Below, one piece after another: positions 1 to 7,743 of a stretch of 33,423 nucleotides of DNA. The translations under genes and the position numbers were made by a program. Within the stretch, counting starts at the first letter, position 1. The number at the start of each line of letters is the position of its first letter. The stretch covers positions 1 to 33,423 of the forward strand of contig JADGHL010000048.1 of NCBI GenBank assembly GCA_019686135.1. The letters run 5' to 3'. The notes under the pieces are model-generated. The model did not search any database. It had not been told where the DNA came from and worked only from the letters and a program-made list of their open reading frames with translations. The DNA is from Myxococcaceae bacterium (GTDB taxonomy: Bacteria; Myxococcota; Myxococcia; Myxococcales; Myxococcaceae).

Positions 1-29
1 TCGTCGGCAGCGTCAGATGTGTATAACAG
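1..29 (+). other. Nextera transposase adapter remnant (not genomic)
   Basis: Positions 1-14 match the Nextera read-1 tail and 15-26 match the first 12 bases of the 19-bp Tn5 mosaic end. The mosaic end's last bases (CAG) follow at 27-29, with the intervening GAGA missing. This is library adapter left on a contig end. Biological sequence begins at about position 30. Confidence 0.93.
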
Positions 30-43
30 CCCGCCCCCTCTAC

Positions 44-64
44 TCACGAGTCACGACTCACTGA
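44..64 (-). repeat. Heptamer tandem repeat, 3 units, overlapping the pcnB stop
   Basis: Read on the minus strand, the units are TCAGTGA, GTCGTGA and CTCGTGA, followed by a degenerate GTAGAGG at 43-37. The consensus is close to GTNGTGA. The array encodes the last six residues and the stop codon of pcnB. Related arrays lie at 15401-15428 and 18155-18182, also at gene ends. Confidence 0.6.
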
Positions 65-1741
65 TTTTCGGCGCCGGCGGCGGCGTTTGCGGCGGGGCCC
101 TTCGGCGTCGGGGGCCACGCTGGGCGCTCCTCCGGAGAGCCACGCGTCGAGTTGTTCGCGGAATTCGCCGGTGGCTTCCACCGAGATCGCGAACACCGTG
201 AGCGCTTCGTTGAAAAGCGGGTGCCGCCGGAAGGACGCCAGCGATCCACGGCGCCGCCTCTGCCCGGAGAGCGTCCGCTGGGCGATGAGGATCATCCGGC
301 ACCGCTCGGCGATCCGCCGCGGCAGCCGCGCGTTGCGGACGAGATCCGACAGGAGTTGTTCGATCGCCTCCGCCACCGAGGGCGGCTTGCCCTGCTCTTC
401 GGTGGCCGGCGCGTCGTTGGCGATCGGCAACAGGATCGCCGCGAGCAGCACCGCGTCCTCCAGCTGCTCGCCCTCGCGCACCCGCCGGTCGAGCGCGCGG
501 GTGTGGGCGAAGAAGCGCGCCTCCCCCTGCTCCCCGGTCCGCTGGAGGTACTCGTGCACGGGCGGAAGAAGGATCTTCAGCGCGTCCAGCGCGGCGATCA
601 GCTTGAGACTGTCGGTGGCGATCCCTCCGCGGATCAGCCGGAAGGTCTCCTCCAGGAGCCGCGCCGGGGCGCAGCGCGGCAGATCCTCCACGGCGCCCTC
701 CATCGCCGCATAGGTGCGGGACTCGAGCTCCAGGCCGCACTTGCAGGCGAACCGCACCGCCCGGAGGATCCGCACCGGGTCCTCCCGCATCCGGATCTCG
801 GGGTTGCCGATGGTGCGGATGTTCCGCTCCTCCAGATCGCGGCGGCCGCGGACGTAGTCGATCACCTTGCCGGCGAACGGGTCGTAGAACAGCCCGTTGA
901 TGGTGAAGTCGCGGCGGCGGGCGTCCTCCTCGGCGGTGCCGAAGACGTTGTCCATGGTGATGAGCAGGTCGCCTTCCTCGCCGTTGGCGTCGGCGCCGTT
1001 CTCATCCTCCGACTGACCCGCCAGCCCAGTGGGGTTGGCGCGGAAGGTGGAGACCTCGATGATCTTCCCGCCCTTGAAGTAGACGTGCGCCAGCCGGAAC
1101 CGCCGGCCGATCAACCGGCAGTTGCGGAAGACGTTCCGCACCTCGTTGGGCGTGGCGCTGGTGGCCACGTCGAAGTCCTTCGGCGTCCGGCCCAGCAACA
1201 GATCGCGGACGCAGCCGCCCACGAAGTACGCCTCGTGACCGAACTGCCGGAGCCGGTACACCACCTTGAGCGCGTCCGGATCGAGCTTGGCGGGATCGAT
1301 CTCCGCCTCCTCCGCCGGCGCCATCCGCAGCTGCAGGCCAGCACCGGCGCGCTCCTCGTCCCGGGCCTCCGGCGTGACCGCGGCGATCACCTCGGCCGCC
1401 TCGTCGTCGTCGTCCTCGTCCTCCACCACCGTCGCCTGGGCCAGCTCCTCTGCGCGGCGGCCCTCGTCCCCGAAGCGCGGCGGCGGCTCCGGGGAGTCGT
1501 CCCGGTACGCCATCAGCGCGTCCTCGGCGTCGTCCTTGAGCGAATCGTCCCGTCCCTCTGGTTCGGCTGGCGGCACCGCGGGGCGGGGGTCCTCAGGCCG
1601 GATCGCGCGGGCCGGGTCCTGCCCGGGCGCGGTTGCTTCACTCGTCATTTCCAGTCTGCCTTCGTTCGCGCGGTGCGCGGAGCCGGTCCACCCGCGATTC
1701 CGGGGGTGGCGGCTCTTCTTTGTGTCCTCTGGACTGCTCAT
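44..1741 (-). CDS. pcnB: Poly(A) polymerase / tRNA nucleotidyltransferase family protein (PcnB-type)
   Basis: Adds 3' nucleotides to RNA; PcnB-type enzymes polyadenylate transcripts and so promote decay. The class II nucleotidyltransferase signature is clear: GGCVRDLLLG at residues 175-184, then the metal-binding pair D189-F-D191, then an RNA-binding region with the typical RREDPVRILRAVRF-like stretch. The C-terminus is a run of Arg/Lys (RKRRRRRRKS), common in PcnB and presumably RNA-binding. Before the catalytic core is a disordered acidic/Pro-rich extension of about 150 residues. An alternative ATG at 1648 would shorten this by 31 residues; neither start has a strong ribosome site. A TATAGA -10-like hexamer lies at 1804-1809 (minus). 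The family also contains CCA-adding enzymes, but the basic tail favours PcnB. The last codons and stop come from a 7-bp repeat array. Confidence 0.88.
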   Translation of the reverse strand: MSSPEDTKKSRHPRNRGWTGSAHRANEGRLEMTSEATAPGQDPARAIRPEDPRPAVPPAEPEGRDDSLKDDAEDALMAYRDDSPEPPPRFGDEGRRAEELAQATVVEDEDDDDEAAEVIAAVTPEARDEERAGAGLQLRMAPAEEAEIDPAKLDPDALKVVYRLRQFGHEAYFVGGCVRDLLLGRTPKDFDVATSATPNEVRNVFRNCRLIGRRFRLAHVYFKGGKIIEVSTFRANPTGLAGQSEDENGADANGEEGDLLITMDNVFGTAEEDARRRDFTINGLFYDPFAGKVIDYVRGRRDLEERNIRTIGNPEIRMREDPVRILRAVRFACKCGLELESRTYAAMEGAVEDLPRCAPARLLEETFRLIRGGIATDSLKLIAALDALKILLPPVHEYLQRTGEQGEARFFAHTRALDRRVREGEQLEDAVLLAAILLPIANDAPATEEQGKPPSVAEAIEQLLSDLVRNARLPRRIAERCRMILIAQRTLSGQRRRRGSLASFRRHPLFNEALTVFAISVEATGEFREQLDAWLSGGAPSVAPDAEGPRRKRRRRRRKSVSRDS

Positions 1742-1866
1742 GGATCCGCCGCGCTCACGCCGCCCGGGCTGCAGGCGGGCGGGCGCTGCGGTTCCGGATG
1801 CCGTCTATACCGCATCTTCGAACAACGGAAGCCTGACCGGTCATTTGTCCGCGGCTGGACGCCTGC

Positions 1867-2943
1867 TCAGCGCCCGCCCTCTCCCTTCGGGGTGCCGGCC
1901 TTCGTCCGATCCGGCTTCTGCGCCCGGCGCGTCCGGGGCCGTGCGTCATCGATCACCTGCAGATAGTCGATGACCACCGCCGGCGGGGGCTTCGGCGTGG
2001 TGCCCAGGGCGGCGATCCGCTTGGTGAACGCCCGCACGATGTCCGGCACCGGCCGCACCGCCGTCACCAGCGCTCCCGGCCCTTCGAGCGCCTGGGCCAG
2101 GTTCGCCGTCAGCTTCTGCAGCGGCAACCCGCGGCGGATCAGATCCTGGAACGAGTTGGACAGGGTGAGCAGGTTGTAGCCGGCGGTCTGCGCCATCTCC
2201 ACCGCCACCCGGATCGCCTGCGGCGCCGTGAGAATCCCGTCCCCCGCCAGCACCAGCGCCGCCTGGAAGTAGTTGAACACCGGCACCACCCTTGGCCCGT
2301 AGCGGGAGAAGTAGTGCGGCGGGGTGAGGCGGTCGAGGTGGATGAAGATCCGCCGCACCGGATCCGCCGGGGGGATCTTCTTCCAGGTGGTGAGGATCCG
2401 GTCGCGGTCGTCCGGGTAGACCTCGGCGTGCTCGAGCACCTGCCGCAGCACCCGCTCGTCCACCCGCCCGGCGATCAGATCCGCGTAGAGCGAATAGACG
2501 AACGCGTCCGCCTCCGCGTCGTCTCCGAAGAGCACCTCCTCCGCCTCCACCGGCGAGGCCAGCCGGCTCTCGAGGAGCGCCGGGAGCTTGTAACCGACCT
2601 GGCCGCGCAGCGCCTTGAAGCGGCCGCGCAACAGGTTGCGGACGTTGTCCTTGAGGATGAGCTCGTCCCACACCACCCCGTCCAGCCGGAGCTTCTCCTC
2701 GAGCACCGACCGCATCTGCCGCGGGCTGCCGGAGATGATGCAGAGGCGGACATCGCCCGTCTGTTTGAGCTCGCGGATGAGCGCCGCCGCGCCCGGCACC
2801 GCCACCTTCTCGTGGGCCTTCTGCAGGGCGGTGGAGACCAGCTGCCGGAGCGTGTCGAACTCCGTGCGCAGGTAGGTCTTGTCGAGGTCCCAGCGGTAGA
2901 TCCGCTTCGGCGGTGGCGGGTCGATCCGGTCCGGCAGGCTCAC
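1867..2943 (-). CDS. HAD-superfamily phosphatase-like protein
   Basis: Predicted cytoplasmic hydrolase of 358 residues. The HAD motifs can be read in order: motif I DLDKT near residue 20, motif II serine in CIISGSP, a lysine-containing stretch (LKDNVRN), and motif IV in LFGDDAEAD. The N-terminal half therefore looks catalytically complete. The C-terminal half, which includes FSRYGPRVVPVFNYFQ, I do not recognise. It most resembles the App1/DUF2183-type phosphatase group, but that is an inference and the substrate is unknown. It starts with GTG and overlaps the plsX stop by four bases (GTGA), so it is probably translationally coupled to plsX. There is no signal peptide. The C-terminal tail is Lys/Arg-rich. 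Confidence 0.7.
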   Translation of the reverse strand: MSLPDRIDPPPPKRIYRWDLDKTYLRTEFDTLRQLVSTALQKAHEKVAVPGAAALIRELKQTGDVRLCIISGSPRQMRSVLEEKLRLDGVVWDELILKDNVRNLLRGRFKALRGQVGYKLPALLESRLASPVEAEEVLFGDDAEADAFVYSLYADLIAGRVDERVLRQVLEHAEVYPDDRDRILTTWKKIPPADPVRRIFIHLDRLTPPHYFSRYGPRVVPVFNYFQAALVLAGDGILTAPQAIRVAVEMAQTAGYNLLTLSNSFQDLIRRGLPLQKLTANLAQALEGPGALVTAVRPVPDIVRAFTKRIAALGTTPKPPPAVVIDYLQVIDDARPRTRRAQKPDRTKAGTPKGEGGR

Positions 2944-3986
2944 GTCGGCAGGCCCTGCAGGATCGCACGGCTGAGGTCGCTGCTCACGGCCTTGGCGGCG
3001 ACCTTGCCCGCATTCGCGATCGCCCGCGCCCGCGAGCGGCCGTGCGCCTTGATGAACACGTGGTCGAACCCGAGCACGGGCGCACCGCCGTACTGGTTCC
3101 AGTCGGTGACCGACTTCAGCTTCTCGATCCCGGACGAGAGCATCGCCAGCCCGGCGCGCCAGCGGAGCGACTCCTTGTAGGCGTACTGGGCCAGCTCCAC
3201 GACCGTCTCCGCCACCCCCTCCAGCATCTTCAGGCAGACGTTGCCGACGAACCCGTCACAGACGATCACGTCCGCGGTGCCCTTGGGGATGTCCACGCCC
3301 TCCACGTTGCCGATGAACTTGATCCCCTTCATCATGCGGAGCCGGGAGTGGGCCTCCACCACCCGCGGCGGGCCCTTCTGCGGTTCGGTGCCGTTGGAGA
3401 GCAGCGCGACCTGCGGCTCGGGGTTGCGGGAGATGATCTTCGCGTACGCCGCCCCCATCACCGCGAAGGCCACCAGATCGTCGGCCGTGGCCTCCACCGT
3501 CGCGCCGACGTCGAGGATCAACGCGAAGGGATCCTGCTTCGGCCCGTGGGTGGCCCGGGTCGGGTACACGGCGGCCAGCGCGGCGCGGCGGATCCCCGGC
3601 AGGAGCTTGAAGTTCCGCGCCGCGGCGAGGATCCCCGCGCCGGTGTTCCCCGCCGAGACCAGGCCGTCCGCCTCACCCTGCGCCACCAGCCTGGCGGCGG
3701 TGAGGATGGACGCATCGGGCATGCGGTGGAGCGCCTCGGCGGGCTTGTCCGTCATCGCCACGAACTGCGCGGCGTGGTGCACGGAGATCCGCTCCCCGTT
3801 GTGCCGGGTCTCCGCGAGCGCGTCGTTGATCTGATCCGCGTCGCCCACCAGGAGCGCGTGGATCCACGGCGCTTCGATGGAGAGCTGCGCGGCACCGGCC
3901 ACCACCTCCGCCGGGCCGTAATCGCTGCCCATCACGTCGAAGGCGATGGTAACGGTCCTGTCGGGGGTCGGGGTCGGAGTGCTCAT
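2940..3986 (-). CDS. plsX: Phosphate acyltransferase PlsX
   Basis: Converts acyl-ACP plus phosphate to acyl-phosphate, the first step of the PlsX/PlsY route to phosphatidic acid; it is a peripheral membrane enzyme. Its 348 residues are the normal family length. Diagnostic stretches are FDVMGSDYGP near the N-terminus (family AxDxMGGD), VSAGNTGA near residue 110, LLSNGTEPQKG, and CDGFVGNV near residue 245. The ATG at 3986 has GGAG four bases upstream. In many bacteria plsX sits between rpmF and fabH; here it lies downstream of the glt genes with a 24-base gap and is overlapped by the HAD gene. This suggests read-through transcription from the glt promoter, though an internal promoter cannot be excluded. 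Confidence 0.95.
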   Translation of the reverse strand: MSTPTPTPDRTVTIAFDVMGSDYGPAEVVAGAAQLSIEAPWIHALLVGDADQINDALAETRHNGERISVHHAAQFVAMTDKPAEALHRMPDASILTAARLVAQGEADGLVSAGNTGAGILAAARNFKLLPGIRRAALAAVYPTRATHGPKQDPFALILDVGATVEATADDLVAFAVMGAAYAKIISRNPEPQVALLSNGTEPQKGPPRVVEAHSRLRMMKGIKFIGNVEGVDIPKGTADVIVCDGFVGNVCLKMLEGVAETVVELAQYAYKESLRWRAGLAMLSSGIEKLKSVTDWNQYGGAPVLGFDHVFIKAHGRSRARAIANAGKVAAKAVSSDLSRAILQGLPT

Positions 3987-4010
3987 GGGGGCTCCGCGGA
4001 CCTGGTTGCG

Positions 4011-5960
4011 CTACCGGCCGCCGGAGCCTTCGTCGTCCCCGACGCGTCCGGCGCGTTCGATGCAACCCTTGGTGAGCGTGTACTGGTAGGTACCCAGCTC
4101 ATCGCGCCAGTACTCGCCCTCATAGGGCCAGTAGAGCTCGGTGTCGCTCACTGCGACCGAGTACTTGTAGTTCTTGACGATCTCCTTCTTGCCGCCGCTC
4201 TGGAGCTGCTCCTCGAGGAACTCCTTCTCCTTCTCGGTGGTCTCGAACTTGATCCGCAGCCCCTTGCCGAGCAGGTCGTTGAGCTGGCCCAGCTCGTACT
4301 GGAGCTTGCCCTTGGCCATGATGCCGGCCTTCTTGATCAGGTTGGTGCGCTGGACCTTGAGCTCCTCCTCCAGCGACTTCACCAGGCTGGAGTAGCGGAA
4401 GGCGTCGGACTGATTCTCGAAGCTGGCCATCTCCGCCTCGAGCTCGAGGATCGAGTCGTTGGTCTTCTTCAAGTCCTTGTCGGTCAACGCGAGGCGCAGC
4501 ACGCGCTCGAGGATCAGATCGGTCGGGTTCTTCTCCGACGCGGAGGCGTTCTTCTTCTGCACCTCGGAGAGGATCGTGTAGTACTCGCTGGCGTCCATGT
4601 CCCGGGCGATGAGCTGATCCAGTTCGTCGCGGACCGGGCCGTAGAGCCGCTCGAAGTCCTCGATGATCATCGTCGATTCGCGGTAGCGGCAGTTCTCGTA
4701 ATAGATGACCGCCTTGAGGATCATCGACTCGGGGAAGTACTCGTCGCGGAAGAAGGGCGAGGAGAGCGTGATCAGGTTGCCGAGCGCCTGCTCGTACTGG
4801 CCGACGCGGTAGTTGGCCCACGCGGACTCGAAGAGCGCCTCCAGCCACTGCGAGGTGCCGCGTTCGATCTTCGAGAGATAGAAGATCGCGTTGCGGTTCT
4901 GCCGGTGTTCGTAGTGGATACGCGCCAGCTGCATGAAGGCCAGCTCGCGCAGCTGCTTCATCACCTTCGGATCGGCGCCGTGGTTCACCGCGGTGCGGGT
5001 GAGCCGGACCACCTGCTTCAACGACTCCAGCGCCCCGGAGAAGTTCCCGTCCCGGTACAGGGCGAGCGCCTCGAGGTACCGCGCGCGCGGGTAGAACGGA
5101 TCGCTCTCGGGGATCTGAAGCGCCACCCGCTTCACCTCGGCGAACGACTTGTCCGCCTCCTCCTTCTGGCCCACCTGATCGAGCGCGCGGCCGCGGACGA
5201 AGTGGTAGCGCGACAAGAGGTAGCGGAACTCGTTGCGGAAGCGCTCGGGGAACTCGAAGTTCGAGTAGCGGGCGATCGTCTCCAGCACCACCGACTCGTT
5301 CACCGTCTTGCGCGAGACGTAGAAGAGCCACTCGAGCGAGGTGTTGAAGTATTTGGTCGTGGGGCCGCGCTCGAGGATGCGGGTGAACTCCACCAGCGAC
5401 GAGTGGTACAGCCCCATCCGGTACAGCGACTTGGCGAGCAGGTAGTGCGCGTCGACCTGCAGGGCCGCCATCTTCGGGTCCTGCATCAGGTCCCAGGCCG
5501 CCAAAGCCGCCTGGTCGTACTTCTCCGCGCGGAAGAGATCCTGCGCGGCGCTCAGGCGCTGCTGTTCGCCGCTCTTGCCGGAGACGTCCACCGCCTCGAA
5601 GGACATGGTGGGCGCAGTCTTCGTCTCGGGCGGCTTGACCGACTTCTCGATCGTCGGCGTGCCCACGTCCGCGGCGCCGGTGCTCGCATCGTCCCGCAGG
5701 TCGAGGCCGCCGGTGGGCAGGGGGAGGTCGGTCCCGGAAGACGCCGACTCCTCGTCGTCGCCCTCCTCTTTGTCCTGATCGGATTTGTCGGAGCGCGCCG
5801 GGGTGGAATGCGTGCGGCGCTTCTTCTTCCGTTTCTTCCTGGACGCCGTGTCGCCGGAGAGATCGAGCCCCTCGAACGACATCTGCGCGAACACCGGCGC
5901 GGTGTAGGTCAGCGCCAGCGCCAGAGCGAGGTACCGGAGATAGCGCTTCATGGGGCTCAT
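4011..5960 (-). CDS. gltC: Periplasmic TPR protein, GltC-like gliding machinery component
   Basis: Likely the periplasmic TPR partner of the GltA/GltB barrels in the Glt gliding apparatus. Its 649 residues begin with a signal peptide ending APVFA-Q (cleavage after about residue 25). A low-complexity linker follows (residues 37-118), with a Lys/Arg patch then an acidic patch. From about residue 130 there are helical repeats of TPR type, such as AQDLFRAEKYDQAALAAWDL and ARYLEALALYRDGNFSGALE. A Gln/Glu/Lys-rich coiled-coil-like segment lies near residues 500-590. Three related short motifs occur before the TPRs: MSFEGLDLSG (27-36), GGLDLRDD (84-91) and MSFEAVDVSG (119-128). The start overlaps the gltA stop (ATGA); a second ATG at 5951 gives an equally good signal peptide. 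A paralogous NfsC role (spore coat export) is the main alternative. The assignment rests on order and architecture, not on a search. Confidence 0.72.
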   Translation of the reverse strand: MSPMKRYLRYLALALALTYTAPVFAQMSFEGLDLSGDTASRKKRKKKRRTHSTPARSDKSDQDKEEGDDEESASSGTDLPLPTGGLDLRDDASTGAADVGTPTIEKSVKPPETKTAPTMSFEAVDVSGKSGEQQRLSAAQDLFRAEKYDQAALAAWDLMQDPKMAALQVDAHYLLAKSLYRMGLYHSSLVEFTRILERGPTTKYFNTSLEWLFYVSRKTVNESVVLETIARYSNFEFPERFRNEFRYLLSRYHFVRGRALDQVGQKEEADKSFAEVKRVALQIPESDPFYPRARYLEALALYRDGNFSGALESLKQVVRLTRTAVNHGADPKVMKQLRELAFMQLARIHYEHRQNRNAIFYLSKIERGTSQWLEALFESAWANYRVGQYEQALGNLITLSSPFFRDEYFPESMILKAVIYYENCRYRESTMIIEDFERLYGPVRDELDQLIARDMDASEYYTILSEVQKKNASASEKNPTDLILERVLRLALTDKDLKKTNDSILELEAEMASFENQSDAFRYSSLVKSLEEELKVQRTNLIKKAGIMAKGKLQYELGQLNDLLGKGLRIKFETTEKEKEFLEEQLQSGGKKEIVKNYKYSVAVSDTELYWPYEGEYWRDELGTYQYTLTKGCIERAGRVGDDEGSGGR

Positions 5961-6724
5961 TCCGCGATGAAGTTGGTCGGGAGGAAGACCGAGAGCCCGA
6001 GCTCGAAGAGGAGCTGGTTGCGCAGGGAGCTCGACGGCGTCCCCGCCACGCTCTCGACGTAGATCAGATCGCGCAGCTCGGCGCGCACGGCGAGGAACCG
6101 GTTGAGGATGATCCGGCTGCCCACGCCGAGGTTGCCGCCGCCGCTCATGTAGGCCTTCGACCCGGCGCCGCCGTTGGGCCCGTTGTAGCCGACCACCGAC
6201 GCGCCCAAAAGGCCGTAGAGATCGAAGTGGAGGAACTTCTCGGCGATCAGGCTGATCTTCCCGTAGATGGGCGAGTACTCCACGTCCGCGCCACCGATCA
6301 GGGTGATCTGCCCGGGAGCGCGGCCGTCGAGTTGCTCGAAGGTGGGCGGTCTGCAGCCGCGCACCGTGCCCGCGCCGGTACTCTCGGTGGTGCAGATCTG
6401 CGCCGCGTGGGAGACGGTGGGGAACGCGTACCCGAAGCGCAGGTGGATCCCCAGGTCCTCGCGGGGAAAGAACCCGATCGTGGCGCCCACCGCGTACTTG
6501 GTGAAGAACGCATCATCGAGCGACATCGTCCCGGACGGGCTGAGCTCGAAGCGGCCCTTCTTGAGGAAGAGGTTGCCGGAGACCGGGCGCACCCGCTCGC
6601 GCAGCGGCCCGAGGCGATCCTTGTCCACCTCGGAGACATCACCCGCCTCCTCGTCCGACTGGGCGACTGCGGCCACGGGGGCGAACACCACCGCCAGAAG
6701 AAGCACCGCGAGGAGCCGCTTCAT
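5957..6724 (-). CDS. gltA: Outer-membrane beta-barrel protein, GltA-like
   Basis: A 255-residue outer-membrane barrel of the type found in tandem in myxobacteria. It has a signal peptide (MKRLLAVLLLAVVFAP..., cleaved near AAVAQ) and a short acidic periplasmic linker. Alternating hydrophobic/polar strands follow, including KKGRFELSP, ADVEYSPIYGKISL, HFDLYGLLGASVV and LGVGSRIILNRFLAVRAEL. The same landmarks recur in the upstream gene, so the two are paralogues. The reading frame is open upstream as far as 7189, but that extension runs through gltB in another frame. The ATG at 6724 sits in a TGATG stop-start overlap with gltB and begins a perfect signal peptide, so it is the start. Two cysteines lie in the AQICTTE...RGC loop. 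The A versus B label follows the M. xanthus order K-B-A-C as I recall it. Confidence 0.7.
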   Translation of the reverse strand: MKRLLAVLLLAVVFAPVAAVAQSDEEAGDVSEVDKDRLGPLRERVRPVSGNLFLKKGRFELSPSGTMSLDDAFFTKYAVGATIGFFPREDLGIHLRFGYAFPTVSHAAQICTTESTGAGTVRGCRPPTFEQLDGRAPGQITLIGGADVEYSPIYGKISLIAEKFLHFDLYGLLGASVVGYNGPNGGAGSKAYMSGGGNLGVGSRIILNRFLAVRAELRDLIYVESVAGTPSSSLRNQLLFELGLSVFLPTNFIAE

Positions 6725-7578
6725 CACTGCGCCTCCTGGTTGGTGGACTTGAACGGGAAGAAGATCGACACCCCCGCATTGAGCGCGAGGAGGTTCTGGG
6801 TGGCGCCCTTGGTGGTGCCGGTGGGCTGGTCCACGTAGTTGGTGTTGATCAACGCCACGTTGAAGGCGAGGTAGTCGCGCGCGACGAAGCGCACGCCGAT
6901 GCCGAGGTCCGCGGCGGGGTTGAGCGAACGCCCGGGGGCGTCCGAGGTCTCCGTCCGCACCACGCCGATCCCGCCGAGCAGGTACGAGTCGAAGTGCCAG
7001 ATGTCGTTCCAGATGGCGATCTTCCCGTAGATGGGGCTCCACTGGATGTCCGCCATCCCGGCCCACTGCGGCACGGAGTAGTAGATGCGGCTCTGGAAGG
7101 TGTGCTTGGCGGTGGTGACGTCCTCGGTGGCGAGCACGTTGATCCACGCGCCGCGCACCGCCAGCCCGAGCGTGTCTGCAGGGAACCACGACACCTGCGC
7201 GGAGAGCCCGTACTTCATGTAGTACGGGTCATTCACCGCGTAGGTGATGAAGGGCGCCACCTCGAAGCGGCCCTTCTTCATGTACAGCTTGCGCTGCACG
7301 CTCTTGACGCGGTCCTCCACGGTGACGTCACGCTCGCCCTCGAGGAGCGACTCCCGGGTGAGCGGCTTGCGCTCCGGGGTGTCGTCCGCGGTGGGAGCGG
7401 TGATGTTGGAGACCGGAGTGGAGGTGGTGACCGCCGCAGCGTTCTCGTCCCCGGACTTCGGCGGCTCCTCGGGCTTCTGTTCGGCGCTGTCAGACAGATC
7501 CAGGCCGAAGCCCTCCTGCGCCAGCGCCGACAGGGGGCACAGGAGAATTGCGAGCGCGATCGCGGATTTACGGAACAA
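6724..7578 (-). CDS. gltB: Outer-membrane beta-barrel protein, GltB-like
   Basis: First gene of the glt operon; 284 residues. The signal peptide ends at LSALA-Q and the mature protein begins with EGFGLDLSD, a motif also found in GltC. A Pro/Glu/Thr-rich linker of about 70 residues precedes the barrel, whose strands include KKGRFEVAPFITY, ADIQWSPIYGKIAIW, HFDSYLLGGIGVV and LGIGVRFVARDYLAFNVAL. In M. xanthus GltA, GltB, GltC and lipoprotein GltK form the outer-membrane part of the gliding complex. The start codon is TTG (7576-7578) with GGAG about 10 bases upstream; no better in-frame start gives a signal peptide. A candidate sigma-70 promoter lies about 60 bases upstream. The stop overlaps the gltA start (TGATG). 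An NfsB-like paralogue is possible, but nfs genes normally sit in one larger operon. Confidence 0.7.
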   Translation of the reverse strand: MFRKSAIALAILLCPLSALAQEGFGLDLSDSAEQKPEEPPKSGDENAAAVTTSTPVSNITAPTADDTPERKPLTRESLLEGERDVTVEDRVKSVQRKLYMKKGRFEVAPFITYAVNDPYYMKYGLSAQVSWFPADTLGLAVRGAWINVLATEDVTTAKHTFQSRIYYSVPQWAGMADIQWSPIYGKIAIWNDIWHFDSYLLGGIGVVRTETSDAPGRSLNPAADLGIGVRFVARDYLAFNVALINTNYVDQPTGTTKGATQNLLALNAGVSIFFPFKSTNQEAQ

Positions 7579-7646
7579 GTGGACGCGTCTCCGAGTCGAA
7601 GGCCGCGCAGCACCAGCACTTCCCCTTTGGGCGCGGCGACGCGGTC

Positions 7647-7676
7647 ATCCTACTTGCGGGTTCAAAGCCCCATCAA
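7647..7676 (-). promoter_or_regulatory. Candidate sigma-70 promoter for gltBAC
   Basis: On the minus strand, TTGATG (7676-7671) is followed after 18 bases by TAGGAT (7652-7647). This places a transcript start about 60 bases upstream of the gltB TTG. Each hexamer matches four of six consensus bases, so this is plausible, not certain. Confidence 0.38.
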
Positions 7677-7743
7677 CCTTTGTTGAGAGCGAGCAGGCTC
7701 AGCTTTCCTTCGCGCCGAACGGGGGCGGTGCTAGGGTCGCCCC

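Noticed and set aside
2913-6062. 1049-codon plus-strand open frame antisense to plsX and gltC
   Set aside because: The minus strand here encodes clear PlsX and GltC motifs. High GC at third positions keeps antisense frames open, and the translation is His/Arg/Val/Leu-rich low-complexity without any recognisable domain.
5957-7189. Longer start for the GltA-like protein at 7189
   Set aside because: The extra 155 codons overlap gltB in another frame, and the ATG at 6724 begins a perfect signal peptide in a stop-start overlap.
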